A stretch of 64,000 bases of DNA, taken from Veillonella parvula DSM 2008 (lineage in GTDB: Bacteria; Bacillota; Negativicutes; Veillonellales; Veillonellaceae). Below the pieces are notes generated by a model. That model did not search any database, had not been told where the DNA came from, and was given only the letters and a program-made list of their open reading frames with translations. Both the position numbers and the translations under genes were made by a program. The DNA lies in NCBI RefSeq assembly GCF_000024945.1, contig NC_013520.1:1823001-1887000 (forward strand). Reading direction: 5' to 3'. Of the stretch, positions 17,836 to 26,212 are shown piece by piece. Position 1 is the stretch's first letter. Each line of letters begins with the position of its first letter.

Positions 17836-18888
17836 ATGACTCGCATCCATATTAACGCGTCTACACCATATGACGTTGTCATCGAGGAAGGCGCTTTACA
17901 ACGCATCACCGATTATATTAAACCATTAAAACCAAATTGCCGTGTTATCATCGTCAGCGATAGCAACGTGGCGCCTCACTATTTGGACTCTGTGAAAGCT
18001 AATATGGAACATGCGGGTTATGCTGTTTGTGATTATGTTTTCCCTGCTGGTGAAAGCTCCAAAAATGCTCATCAACTCATCGATTTAGTAGAATACATGG
18101 CAGCCCAATTGTTAACGCGTAAAGATTTACTTATCGCTCTTGGCGGTGGCGTTGTAGGCGATATGGCAGGATTTGCGGCAGCGACCTATTTACGTGGTAT
18201 CGACTATGTTCAAGTTCCTACATCCCTATTAGCCGCAGTAGACTCCTCTGTAGGTGGTAAAACAGCGGTCAATCTGGAAGCCGGGAAAAACCTATGGGGC
18301 GCTTTCAAACAACCTATCCTCGTTCTCTGTGATCCAGCTACACTCAATACATTACCTGAAATGGAATGGATTAATGGATGCGGTGAAATTATCAAATACG
18401 GCTTCCTAGACGTACCGGGTTTACTCACTCAACTCGAGAACAGACCATTAATTAAACATCGCAGTAGTGTAAGTGGCGTTATTGCCCGCTGCGTACAAGC
18501 AAAAGCAGATATCGTGGAGCAAGACGAACGCGAATCTGGCGTACGTGTCCTCTTAAATCTCGGTCATACCTTTGGTCACGGCATCGAAAAAGCGAGTCAT
18601 TTCGAGGTGCATCACGGTTATGCCGTTGCTATTGGCATGGTGCTCATGGCACAAGGTGCAGTCAAACATGGAGAATTAAATGCGGAGGCTTTAGAGAAAT
18701 TAAAGGCCCTTATCAAAGCACACGATTTGCCAACCACAACAACGATAAGCAAAGAAGAGATTCTAGCTGCCGCTAAGCACGATAAAAAAAGCGAAGGAAC
18801 AACCATTAAAATCGTAGTACCTACTAGCTATGGTCACAGCGAACTCAAGGTAGTAACACACGAGGAACTTGCTACCTATTTAGATTAA
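17836..18888 (+). CDS. aroB: 3-dehydroquinate synthase
   Basis: AroB converts DAHP to 3-dehydroquinate in the cytoplasm, with NAD and a divalent metal. The 350-residue protein has the NAD-binding ALGGGVVGDMAGFAAATYLRGI and VPTSLLAAVDSSVGGKTAVN motifs, and the metal ligands in EIIKYG, NLGHTFGHGIE and EVHHGYAVAIGM. RBS AGAAAGGA precedes the start. It lies ten bases before aroA. Confidence 0.95.
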   Translation: MTRIHINASTPYDVVIEEGALQRITDYIKPLKPNCRVIIVSDSNVAPHYLDSVKANMEHAGYAVCDYVFPAGESSKNAHQLIDLVEYMAAQLLTRKDLLIALGGGVVGDMAGFAAATYLRGIDYVQVPTSLLAAVDSSVGGKTAVNLEAGKNLWGAFKQPILVLCDPATLNTLPEMEWINGCGEIIKYGFLDVPGLLTQLENRPLIKHRSSVSGVIARCVQAKADIVEQDERESGVRVLLNLGHTFGHGIEKASHFEVHHGYAVAIGMVLMAQGAVKHGELNAEALEKLKALIKAHDLPTTTTISKEEILAAAKHDKKSEGTTIKIVVPTSYGHSELKVVTHEELATYLD

Positions 18889-18898
18889 GGAGATTTAT

Positions 18899-20167
18899 AT
18901 GCATTCTGTAACGAACGCCATCCCTATAGGGACTATCGCGTCCATTCCTGCAAAGGCTCATGCGCACCGTGCGCTGATTTGTGCCGCTCTCGCCAGCTCA
19001 CCATCTACCATACTACTGAACCGCACCTCTAAAGACATCGATGCAACTATGGACTCCTTACGAGGCTTAGGAGCACACGTTGTGTATGAAAATAAAGTTG
19101 TCACTGTTACACCTAGTCCTGCGCCCCAAAAAGGCAATGTTGTTCCCCATGAATCGGGCACCACATTGCGCCTCTTATTACCAGTAGCAGCCTCCATTTG
19201 TAATGAGGTAGCTGTGGATGCAAAGGGGCGTTTACCAGATCGTCCTTTAGAGCCCATGCTCGGTGAAATGAAAGCTCATGGCGTAACATTCTCCCAAGAT
19301 AAACCACCATTCACCATGACAGGTCTTCTCCAAGGTGGTCAATTTAGCATGGTTGGCGATGTGAGTAGCCAGTTTTTCTCTGGATTATTGTTAGCAGCTC
19401 CACAATGTGGAGGCGCTATAATTACATCTACTACGCCACTTCAATCTAGCGACTATGTCACATTGACAACTACAACGATGGTAGACTTCGGCGTAACAGT
19501 CGACCATATACCTGCCTCTGACACAGTCCAAGAATCCTTTACGGTAGCGGCTAATGCTACTTTCAAAGGACAGAACGATTACCAAATCGAAGGGGATTGG
19601 TCCAATACAGCGATTTGGATGGTGGCCGCCGCTATGACAGGCAAACCTATTACCATTACGGGTATGAACAAGAATTCTGTACAAGCTGACCGCCGCATCA
19701 TGCAAGTTATGATTGATGCCGGTTGTGATGTGGTATGGAATGGAATGAACGTAACCATTACAGGCCGTGCAGTAAAACCAATCCATGCCGACCTCGAGCA
19801 AATGCCCGATATGTTGCCAGTTATGGCCGCCCTCGCTTGCTCTATCCAAGGTAAAAGCTCCTTTGTTAATGGTGCGCGCCTACGCTTGAAAGAATCAGAT
19901 CGCCTCGAAGCCGTTGCTAATCTCGTCAGAGATTTAGGAGGCACGGTTCGCGAAGATGGTGATGACCTATATATCATTGGTAGTGGTATACTAAAAGGAG
20001 GACAAGGCGATTGTGTTAACGACCATCGCCTTGTTATGGCAGGTACATTGATGGCACTCATCAGTGAAAATCCTGTCATCTTACAAGATAGCGAAGCTAT
20101 CACAAAATCCTATCCAGACTTCTTTGTGGACTGGAACATACTAGGTGGCAATGCACAACCAATATAG
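18899..20167 (+). CDS. aroA: 3-phosphoshikimate 1-carboxyvinyltransferase (EPSP synthase)
   Basis: AroA adds the enolpyruvyl group to shikimate 3-phosphate. The 422-residue protein shows KAHAHRALICAALA at the start (instead of the usual SKS-x-R), ESGTTLRLLLPVAA (usually SGTAxR), and the C-terminal RLRLKESDRLEAVA motif. The histidine-rich N-terminal substrate loop is a variation: the usual Lys-Ser/Ser-Arg positions read Lys-Ala-His-Ala-His-Arg. The start follows AAGGAGA. Together with aroB and aroC it forms a continuous plus-strand unit. Confidence 0.92.
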   Translation: MHSVTNAIPIGTIASIPAKAHAHRALICAALASSPSTILLNRTSKDIDATMDSLRGLGAHVVYENKVVTVTPSPAPQKGNVVPHESGTTLRLLLPVAASICNEVAVDAKGRLPDRPLEPMLGEMKAHGVTFSQDKPPFTMTGLLQGGQFSMVGDVSSQFFSGLLLAAPQCGGAIITSTTPLQSSDYVTLTTTTMVDFGVTVDHIPASDTVQESFTVAANATFKGQNDYQIEGDWSNTAIWMVAAAMTGKPITITGMNKNSVQADRRIMQVMIDAGCDVVWNGMNVTITGRAVKPIHADLEQMPDMLPVMAALACSIQGKSSFVNGARLRLKESDRLEAVANLVRDLGGTVREDGDDLYIIGSGILKGGQGDCVNDHRLVMAGTLMALISENPVILQDSEAITKSYPDFFVDWNILGGNAQPI

Positions 20168-20241
20168 CTGCCTAATCATAGCTAATGCGTTTCAATAGAT
20201 AAGAATACTAGTCATACATACTATAAGTAGGAGTTAATATA

Positions 20242-21336
20242 ATGGCATCTAATTTCGGTAAAACTGTACAAGTAGCTACCTTTGGCGCGTCTCATGGGTA
20301 CGCCATCGGTGGTATCGTGGAAGGCCTCCCTTGTGGACATTCCATCGACATCGACGAGCTACAAGCCTTCTTAAAGCGCCGTGCGCCAGGTCAAAACCAA
20401 TTACAAACGCAACGTAAAGAAGCCGATATACCTGAATTCTTATCAGGTATGGTAGATGACATGCTCAGTGGCTCTCCATTGGCATTTATGATTCGCAATA
20501 CATCGCAACACTCCGGTGATTACAATAACTTGCGCGACATTCCTCGCCCATCTCATGCGGACTTTACGGCTCGCATGCGCTATGGTGACAAGGTAGATAT
20601 GCGAGGTGGCGGCCACTTCTCGGCACGTCTTACAGCACCTCTTTGCGTAGCTGGTGGCATTGCACTACAGTTATTGCGTGAAAAAGGTATCGAAATTCAC
20701 GGCCATTTAAAACAAGTTGGTACAATCCAAGATACTCCTATCGATATGGTTCATCCAGATATGAAAGCACTTCGTGAAATTGCTACAGAACCAATTGCTA
20801 TGCTCGATGCATACAAGCGCTCTGAAGTAGAAAACTTAGTCATGAAACTAAAAAAAGACGGCGACTCTACCGGTGGTATCGTTGAGGTTGTGGCTACAGG
20901 TCTACCAATCGGTCTTGGTAATCCAAACTTTGATGGCATCGAGAACCGATTAGCTCGCGTGATCTTTGGCGTACCTGCCATCAAAGGCGTGTCCTTTGGC
21001 GGTGGCTTCGACATGTGTTCTCGCCTTGGATCAGAGGTGAACGATGCTTTTACCATGGACGGCGATATAATCACAACAACTACCAATAATAGCGGTGGCA
21101 TTCAAGGCGGTATCACCAACGGCTTGCCTCTCGTTATGCAAGTGGGCATCAAGCCTACTCCATCCATTTATAAGGAACAACATTCTGTGTCTCTTTCACA
21201 AAAAGAGGATACCTTACTCACCATTAAAGGTCGTCACGACCCATGTGTAGCGCTTCGTGCTGTACCTGTTATCGAAGCCGTTACGGCCCTTGTCATTCTT
21301 GATTTCTTAGGAGATATTGACCATGAACTTAGATGA
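20242..21336 (+). CDS. aroC: Chorismate synthase
   Basis: AroC removes phosphate from EPSP to give chorismate, with reduced FMN. Signatures in this 364-residue protein are the N-terminal ATFGASHGYAIGGIVEGLPCG, RRAPGQN, RPSHADFTARMRYGDKVDMRGGGHFSARLTA and the C-terminal GRHDPCVALRAVPVIEA. The 3' end overlaps the pheA start by 14 bases, which suggests translational coupling. Confidence 0.95.
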   Translation: MASNFGKTVQVATFGASHGYAIGGIVEGLPCGHSIDIDELQAFLKRRAPGQNQLQTQRKEADIPEFLSGMVDDMLSGSPLAFMIRNTSQHSGDYNNLRDIPRPSHADFTARMRYGDKVDMRGGGHFSARLTAPLCVAGGIALQLLREKGIEIHGHLKQVGTIQDTPIDMVHPDMKALREIATEPIAMLDAYKRSEVENLVMKLKKDGDSTGGIVEVVATGLPIGLGNPNFDGIENRLARVIFGVPAIKGVSFGGGFDMCSRLGSEVNDAFTMDGDIITTTTNNSGGIQGGITNGLPLVMQVGIKPTPSIYKEQHSVSLSQKEDTLLTIKGRHDPCVALRAVPVIEAVTALVILDFLGDIDHELR

Positions 21337-22462
21337 AGTACGCGTTAAGATTAACGACATAAACGACCAAATGCTCGCCCTCTTCAAAGAGCGCATGGAA
21401 CTCTCTAAGGACGTAGCGGCTGCAAAAAAAGAAATGAATAAGGCTATTTACGATGCCAAACGAGAGCGCGACATCCTCGACAAGGTAACAAAAGATGCAG
21501 GTCCAGACCTCGATCTATATGCACGACGCTTTTTTGAAGCATTATTTAGCTTGAGTCGTACATACCAATCTGAGCAACTATTCCAAGACAATGAATTCAC
21601 TTTAAAAATGAAAAAAGCCATCGAGCAATCCCCTACTTTGCCACCTCAACGGGGCAGTGTAGCTTGCGCCGGCGTATTCGGCAGCAATGCTCAAATGGCG
21701 TGTGATAAATTATTACCTCTCAGCCAAATCCATTATGTAACGGGTTTCCGTGCCGTATTCGATGCCGTAGAGTCAGGGGAATGTCAATTCGGTGTATTGC
21801 CTATTGAAAACAGCTCCAATGGTTCTGTAAAAGAAGTATATGACCTCTTAGAAGAGCGCAAATGCTATATCGTTCGCGGTACGCGTCTTTGGATATCTCA
21901 CGACTTGCTCGTGAAAAAAGGAACAAAACTAGAAGATATTCATACCATAATTTCCCACCCTCAAGCATTGGGCCAATGCAGTCACTTCCTAGATAAGTTG
22001 GAAGGCGTAGAATTACGCTCCTATGATAATACAGCTCGAGCTGCACAGCTCGTAGCGGCTAGTAATGACCCAGGTGTGGCAGCTATCGCTGCACCTCAAT
22101 GTGCAGACCTATATAATTTGTCTCCATTGCTAAGAAACATCCAAAATAGCGACAACAACTATACGCGCTTTATCTGTATTAGTAAGGACTTCCACGTATA
22201 CCCAGGAGCTAATAAAATCTCTGTTGTAACCACTGCAAGCCATGCTCCAGGGGGCCTTGGTACATTGCTCACCAAATTTGCTAACATCGGTGTGAACCTT
22301 ACAAAACTTGAGTCCCGCCCTATCGTAGGACATAACTTTGAATTCTTGTTCTACCTTGATTTGGAAGCATCCTTAGCAGATCCAAAAGTACTCTCCGTGT
22401 TGGCAGAGCTCCACGCATCGCAAGATAAATTCCGCTTGCTCGGTAATTATCCTGAGAATTAA
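21323..22462 (+). CDS. pheA: Bifunctional chorismate mutase/prephenate dehydratase (P-protein)
   Basis: This protein converts chorismate through prephenate to phenylpyruvate, the phenylalanine branch. From the ATG at 21323 (379 residues) it has an AroQ-type chorismate mutase domain (about 1-85), a prephenate dehydratase domain (about 108-285, with the catalytic NNYTRF) and a C-terminal ACT domain with LESRP, the motif of phenylalanine feedback sites. I prefer 21323 to the TTG two codons earlier because it is an ATG well spaced from TAGGAGA. No tyrA is in the window, so the tyrosine branch must lie elsewhere. Confidence 0.93.
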   Translation: MNLDEVRVKINDINDQMLALFKERMELSKDVAAAKKEMNKAIYDAKRERDILDKVTKDAGPDLDLYARRFFEALFSLSRTYQSEQLFQDNEFTLKMKKAIEQSPTLPPQRGSVACAGVFGSNAQMACDKLLPLSQIHYVTGFRAVFDAVESGECQFGVLPIENSSNGSVKEVYDLLEERKCYIVRGTRLWISHDLLVKKGTKLEDIHTIISHPQALGQCSHFLDKLEGVELRSYDNTARAAQLVAASNDPGVAAIAAPQCADLYNLSPLLRNIQNSDNNYTRFICISKDFHVYPGANKISVVTTASHAPGGLGTLLTKFANIGVNLTKLESRPIVGHNFEFLFYLDLEASLADPKVLSVLAELHASQDKFRLLGNYPEN

Positions 22463-22528
22463 TATTTTCCTCTATGGTAGTGCTTATTAATGACATATAT
22501 AGTACAATGGATATAGTTTTAAAACTCC

Positions 22529-22565
22529 AATGGCTAATAGGTGACAGCCTATTAGCCATTTTTTG
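22529..22565 (+). terminator. Terminator between pheA and aroE/K
   Basis: A perfect 13-bp stem (AATGGCTAATAGG / CCTATTAGCCATT) with a six-base loop is followed by TTTTG. It ends 22 bases before the aroE/K start codon, so the last gene of the block either has its own promoter upstream or is subject to termination control. Confidence 0.85.
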
Positions 22566-22586
22566 TATATTGACCTAGGAGGTCCT

Positions 22587-23822
22587 ATGAAATTTGGTTT
22601 ACTTGGCCGTACGTTGGGCCATAGCTTTTCCCCACACATCCACAATGCTTTGGGAAATACTAATTATGAATTATTTGAACGAGAACCGAGCCAACTGCAA
22701 GAGTTCTTCGCAAATCCAGAATTACAAGGTATTAATATTACCTTCCCTTACAAGGTTAATGCCCTTGAGGCTTGCGATGTAGTTGACCCTCGCGCGGAAC
22801 GCATTGGTTGTGTAAACACTATGGTCCGTAAAGACGGCAAATGGCATGGTTACAATACAGACTACGATGGATTTGTATTCACCCTAAAACACGCTGGTAT
22901 CGATGTATCTGGTAAGGAATGCATCATCCTTGGCGATGGCGCATCTTCTGCTACCGTTCACGTGGCTCTTGAAGATCTAGGTGCTAAGAGCATCACTCAT
23001 CTATCCCGTAAAACAGCTCCGCTCTATACTGATGCACCTAATTACTACGAAACAGCGCAAATTATTATTAACTGCACGCCTATCGGTATGTATCCGCATA
23101 ATCCGGCTAACCTCATAGATATTATGCAATTTTCTAAATTAGAAGGCGTTGTGGATCTCATCTACAATCCGCGCCGTACAGTTTTGCTTTTACAAGCAGA
23201 AATGATGGATATTCCTCATTGTGATGGTCTACCTTTCCTCGTAGCACAAGGCGTTGAGGCAGCTAATCATTTTCAAGGTGAAAGCTTTGATACCAAAGAG
23301 ATAGAACAAATCTTGCGAGATATGCGCCGTGAAAAGGAAAATATCATCCTCATCGGTATGCCTGGTGTTGGAAAAACAACAGTAGGCAAGGCAATCGGCA
23401 AAGAGATGGGCCGTACTTGTATTGATGTCGATCAAGAGTTAGCAAAAGAAATCGGTGATATCTCCACATATATTACGGAACAAGGGGAAGCAGCATTCCG
23501 CGAAAAAGAAGCGGACATGATTGCAAAATTAGGCACTCAAACTGGCCTTGTTATCTCCACTGGTGGCGGTTGTGTAACAGTACCTAAAAACTATGCACAC
23601 CTACGCCAAAATGGTCGTATTTACCAATTAACGCAGCCAGTAGAAAAACTATCTACTTCAGGTCGTGTTCTATCTAGTGGCGGCATAGAACGTTTACGTG
23701 AACTCGAAGAAACTCGTACTCCAATGTATGAAAGCTTTGCACAATGCATCGTAGAACATAATCGCAATGCACCAAAAACAGTGGCAGCTATATTAGAAGA
23801 CTTCGAAGCAAACTTATTGTAA
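22587..23822 (+). CDS. aroE: Shikimate dehydrogenase-shikimate kinase fusion (AroE-AroK)
   Basis: A 411-residue fusion of two successive shikimate-pathway enzymes. Residues 1-245 are shikimate dehydrogenase: the GINITFPYK lysine (Lys56), Asp92 in GYNTDYDGF, the cofactor loop GDGASSA (117-123) and the QGVEAANHF end. Residues 250-411 are shikimate kinase: Walker A GMPGVGKTT (257-265), Asp282 and the GGG triplet (326-328). Because AroE makes shikimate and AroK phosphorylates it, the fusion joins adjacent steps. The ATG at 22587 follows AGGAGGT; a TTG 24 bases earlier would lie before that site. A terminator at 23960-23998 ends the block. Confidence 0.92.
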   Translation: MKFGLLGRTLGHSFSPHIHNALGNTNYELFEREPSQLQEFFANPELQGINITFPYKVNALEACDVVDPRAERIGCVNTMVRKDGKWHGYNTDYDGFVFTLKHAGIDVSGKECIILGDGASSATVHVALEDLGAKSITHLSRKTAPLYTDAPNYYETAQIIINCTPIGMYPHNPANLIDIMQFSKLEGVVDLIYNPRRTVLLLQAEMMDIPHCDGLPFLVAQGVEAANHFQGESFDTKEIEQILRDMRREKENIILIGMPGVGKTTVGKAIGKEMGRTCIDVDQELAKEIGDISTYITEQGEAAFREKEADMIAKLGTQTGLVISTGGGCVTVPKNYAHLRQNGRIYQLTQPVEKLSTSGRVLSSGGIERLRELEETRTPMYESFAQCIVEHNRNAPKTVAAILEDFEANLL

Positions 23823-24161
23823 GAGTTTATATAACGGTATTTATAAGATTGTTTCCTCTATATAAGTAAGGACTTCTACATTTTTAGAAGTGAGAGCATT
23901 TACATCTGTATTTTTAGATAAAACTAAAACTCATATCATGACATAAATGATATAAACTGAAAAGCAGTAGCTATCCTCAGGGTAACTACTGCTTTTTTAG
24001 GTCTCCTATGTATTATATATATTGGTAGAAAATCGCTTTAGCAATTACAATGTAATTACACAAAGAGTTTAAAATAGCTTTCACCATGGAACTATCAAAA
24101 TATAATGAACTAATTTCTATAAGCAATAGTCTTAACGTGACGACCATAAATAGGAGGCATT
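23823..24161. other. Intergenic region between the aro block and the toxin-antitoxin pair
   Basis: It contains the aro terminator (23960-23998), a weak 7-bp hairpin at about 23872-23890 (ACTTCTA / TAGAAGT), and the promoter region of the toxin-antitoxin pair, where TATAAT occurs at about 24098. I could not identify a convincing antitoxin operator. Confidence 0.4.
23960..23998 (+). terminator. Rho-independent terminator of the aro block
   Basis: Arms AAAAGCAGTAG and CTACTGCTTTT with an internal short stem (TCC/GG) are followed by further T residues on the plus strand, about 140 bases after the aroE/K stop. Confidence 0.85.
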
Positions 24162-24767
24162 ATGAAAACTGTAAATCTACAAGTTCGCATCAATGAGGAC
24201 TTAAAACAAGAGGTATCTAGCATATTAAAAGCACAAGGTCTATCATACACCTCTATGCTAGATGCACTATTCCGCCAAATCATCAAAGAGCGTCGCATTC
24301 CGTTTGCCATTGCGTTACCAACGGCACCTATCGATGAAACACCTACACCAAGCACACTCAACAACGGCACCTATGAACAACCACAAACTACATTAAAAGC
24401 CTCAGATTGTACAAGTGCATATGGTACACCAAGAGAAGAAAATCAAGAAATATCCTTCGATACAATCGATAAGACAGGAGTTCTTAACATCCGTATCAAT
24501 CATAAAGTTAAGACACTAACAACAGCTATTCTAAAAGAAATGGGATTAACCATGTCACAAACAGTTACACTTGTATCTAAACAAATACAATTTAATAAGG
24601 ATATTCCACCTACTATCCTCCGTCCAGAATGGATTGATGCTATTAATAATGATTTCTGGACTGAAGAAGATTTAACTACAAGAATACAATTAGGGCTAAA
24701 TCAAGCAGAAAAAGGAATTGGTGAACCTGCGGAAAAAATTTTTAATGAACTCCTTGAAGATTTATAA
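24162..24767 (+). CDS. Tandem RelB/DinJ-like antitoxin with two DNA-binding domains
   Basis: The protein has 201 residues, about twice the length of a usual RelB/DinJ antitoxin. Residues 1-50 (VNLQVRINEDLKQEVSSILK, then SMLDALFRQI) look like a ribbon-helix-helix RelB/DinJ domain. A second one begins near residue 108 (GVLNIRINHKVKTLTTAILK, then SQTVTLVSKQI). They are joined by a Pro/Thr-rich linker, and a C-terminal acidic tail of about 40 residues may neutralise the toxin. The toxin gene starts 15 bases downstream. RBS AGGAGG. An intramolecular pair of DNA-binding domains would replace the usual dimer; this is inference. Confidence 0.75.
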   Translation: MKTVNLQVRINEDLKQEVSSILKAQGLSYTSMLDALFRQIIKERRIPFAIALPTAPIDETPTPSTLNNGTYEQPQTTLKASDCTSAYGTPREENQEISFDTIDKTGVLNIRINHKVKTLTTAILKEMGLTMSQTVTLVSKQIQFNKDIPPTILRPEWIDAINNDFWTEEDLTTRIQLGLNQAEKGIGEPAEKIFNELLEDL

Positions 24768-24782
24768 ATATGGAGAGCTGAA

Positions 24783-25085
24783 ATGAAGTATACAGTAATT
24801 ATGACGCCTACAGCTAAGTCTGATATAGTAAATCTCAAAAGTTCACTAGAACAACAGATTATAGATTCTTCATTTATCAGAAAAGAATTAAAGTTGATTT
24901 ATCAAAAAATTTCTTCATTAGCTATCTTTCCTGAACGTTATCCTATTGTAAATAGTAATACCAATTACAGAAAATTATCATACAAAAAATATCTTATTCT
25001 ATATAAAGTCATTAATAATAACATATATATTTTTTATATCCGCCCTTCAAAAATGAATATACTACAAGAAATACAAAACATATAA
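24783..25085 (+). CDS. RelE/ParE-family toxin
   Basis: This 100-residue basic protein has the RelE/ParE pattern: YTVIMTPTAKSDIVNLKSSL at the start, FPERYPIVN in the middle and YRKLSYKKYLILYKVINNNIYIFYI at the end. RelE toxins cleave mRNA in the ribosome and ParE toxins poison gyrase; the sequence does not decide which. It follows the antitoxin by 15 bases with its own ribosome site (GGAGA). Both genes are A+T-richer than the neighbouring aro genes, consistent with acquisition. Confidence 0.8.
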   Translation: MKYTVIMTPTAKSDIVNLKSSLEQQIIDSSFIRKELKLIYQKISSLAIFPERYPIVNSNTNYRKLSYKKYLILYKVINNNIYIFYIRPSKMNILQEIQNI

Positions 25086-25111
25086 AAAAGTCGGCTCTTG
25101 CCGACTTTTTT
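25084..25111. terminator. Bidirectional terminator between the toxin gene and aroD
   Basis: A perfect 12-bp stem (AAAAAAGTCGGC / GCCGACTTTTTT) with loop TCTT serves the plus-strand toxin gene and the minus-strand aroD; the stop codons of both genes touch it. Confidence 0.9.
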
Positions 25112-25904
25112 AATGCACTTTTACGCGTTTATGTTGTTGTTCGTCAAATACACCATCTACATCTATGGTATCTAGAATTCGTTTTAAAGCATGTACATCG
25201 ATTTGCCCTGGTGCCGATGCTTTACCAGCAGAGGCAAAGGTCATGGCATTTCCAAATAGAGCACCTGCAGTGCGTGTAACAGCACCTAGTTCTCCCATTG
25301 CCATCGTAATAATTGGATCCGAAGGATACAAAGCTTTCACTTCAGCAGTTGCTTCAAGTAGCGTCAATACATCACCAGTTGTGTGAGGCATAACGGCAAT
25401 CTTTGGCACATCGGCCAAGAACTCTTTCATTTGAATAAGTCGATTTACAATGACTTCACGGCTCGGCGTACAATGGAAATCATGGTTGCTCATGATAATA
25501 GTGATTCCATGAACCTTAGCAAACTCTATCGTTTTAAGCATTCTATCTTGATCAAAAAACAGCTCAATATCGATAGCATCCACCAATCCTGTAGGAATCA
25601 AGCGCTCCAGCATTGTAAAATAATCTTGTGTAGAAATCGTTCTTTCTCCACCTTCACCTTTTGTGCGCCATGTAAAGAGCAACCCACGACCTTTCAGTTG
25701 TGGCTTGATGAGCATTAATAATTCAATAATAGCATCAATGGAGTGGGCCCGCTCGAAATAGTCAATGCGTAGCTCCACTACATGACACGGTGTATTACAT
25801 GCTACCGCGGTGGCATCTAGAATCTCTTTCATTGTTGTGCCCACAATAGGCACGCATATTTTTGTACCCTTTTCTCCGAGTACAGTATGTCCGATACGGA
25901 CCAT
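25110..25904 (-). CDS. aroD: 3-dehydroquinate dehydratase, type I
   Basis: AroD dehydrates 3-dehydroquinate to 3-dehydroshikimate through a Schiff-base lysine. The 264-residue protein shows the type I features ICVPIVGTT, VELRIDYFE, FTWRTKGEGGE, MSNHDFHCTP and the lysine segment IAVMPHTTGDVL, where the lysine is in VPKIAVMP. The ATG at 25904 is chosen because AAAGGAG lies upstream; the GTG farther upstream would include that site. It is the only shikimate gene outside the plus-strand block, which supplies the remaining steps. Confidence 0.92.
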   Translation of the reverse strand: MVRIGHTVLGEKGTKICVPIVGTTMKEILDATAVACNTPCHVVELRIDYFERAHSIDAIIELLMLIKPQLKGRGLLFTWRTKGEGGERTISTQDYFTMLERLIPTGLVDAIDIELFFDQDRMLKTIEFAKVHGITIIMSNHDFHCTPSREVIVNRLIQMKEFLADVPKIAVMPHTTGDVLTLLEATAEVKALYPSDPIITMAMGELGAVTRTAGALFGNAMTFASAGKASAPGQIDVHALKRILDTIDVDGVFDEQQHKRVKVH

Positions 25905-26167
25905 AATAACTCCTTTCTGTCCCACGCGGTGAGACTAGTGACTTACCTTAAACTAACTATATACCAATATTTTTGTAAAAGCAATCAATCAGCCCATATT
26001 GGATTGCTATTCACTAAAAACGTATGAAAGCCTGCTATTATGCACTAAAACAGTATTCTTAGATTAACGATTAACATTACTTTTTCTTATACTCTAGATT
26101 AAGACCTCTTACCAATAACAATCTGTACTTGAAAGTTTCGTATTATAAAAATAGCCTAAAAAAGTAA

Positions 26168-26199
26168 AAGCTCCTTACCAATATATTAGTAAGGAGCTT
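26168..26199 (-). terminator. Terminator of the MFS transporter gene
   Basis: A perfect 11-bp stem (AAGCTCCTTAC / GTAAGGAGCTT) with a ten-base loop is followed on the minus strand by TTACTTTTTT, just after the transporter stop. Confidence 0.85.
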
Positions 26200-26212
26200 G
26201 TTAGACTCTAAT

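Noticed and set aside
19391-20103. Long minus-strand frames opposite aroA
   Set aside because: They lie antisense to a complete, well-conserved gene, lack ribosome sites and match no family.
22508-22578. A 23-codon plus-strand frame between pheA and aroE/K that might be a second leader peptide
   Set aside because: It has no ribosome site, runs through the terminator stem, and contains one Trp and one Phe only, so it does not look like an attenuation peptide.
24162-25085. Prophage or integrative element around the toxin-antitoxin pair
   Set aside because: No integrase, attachment repeats or phage genes are present; the flanks are the aro terminator and aroD.
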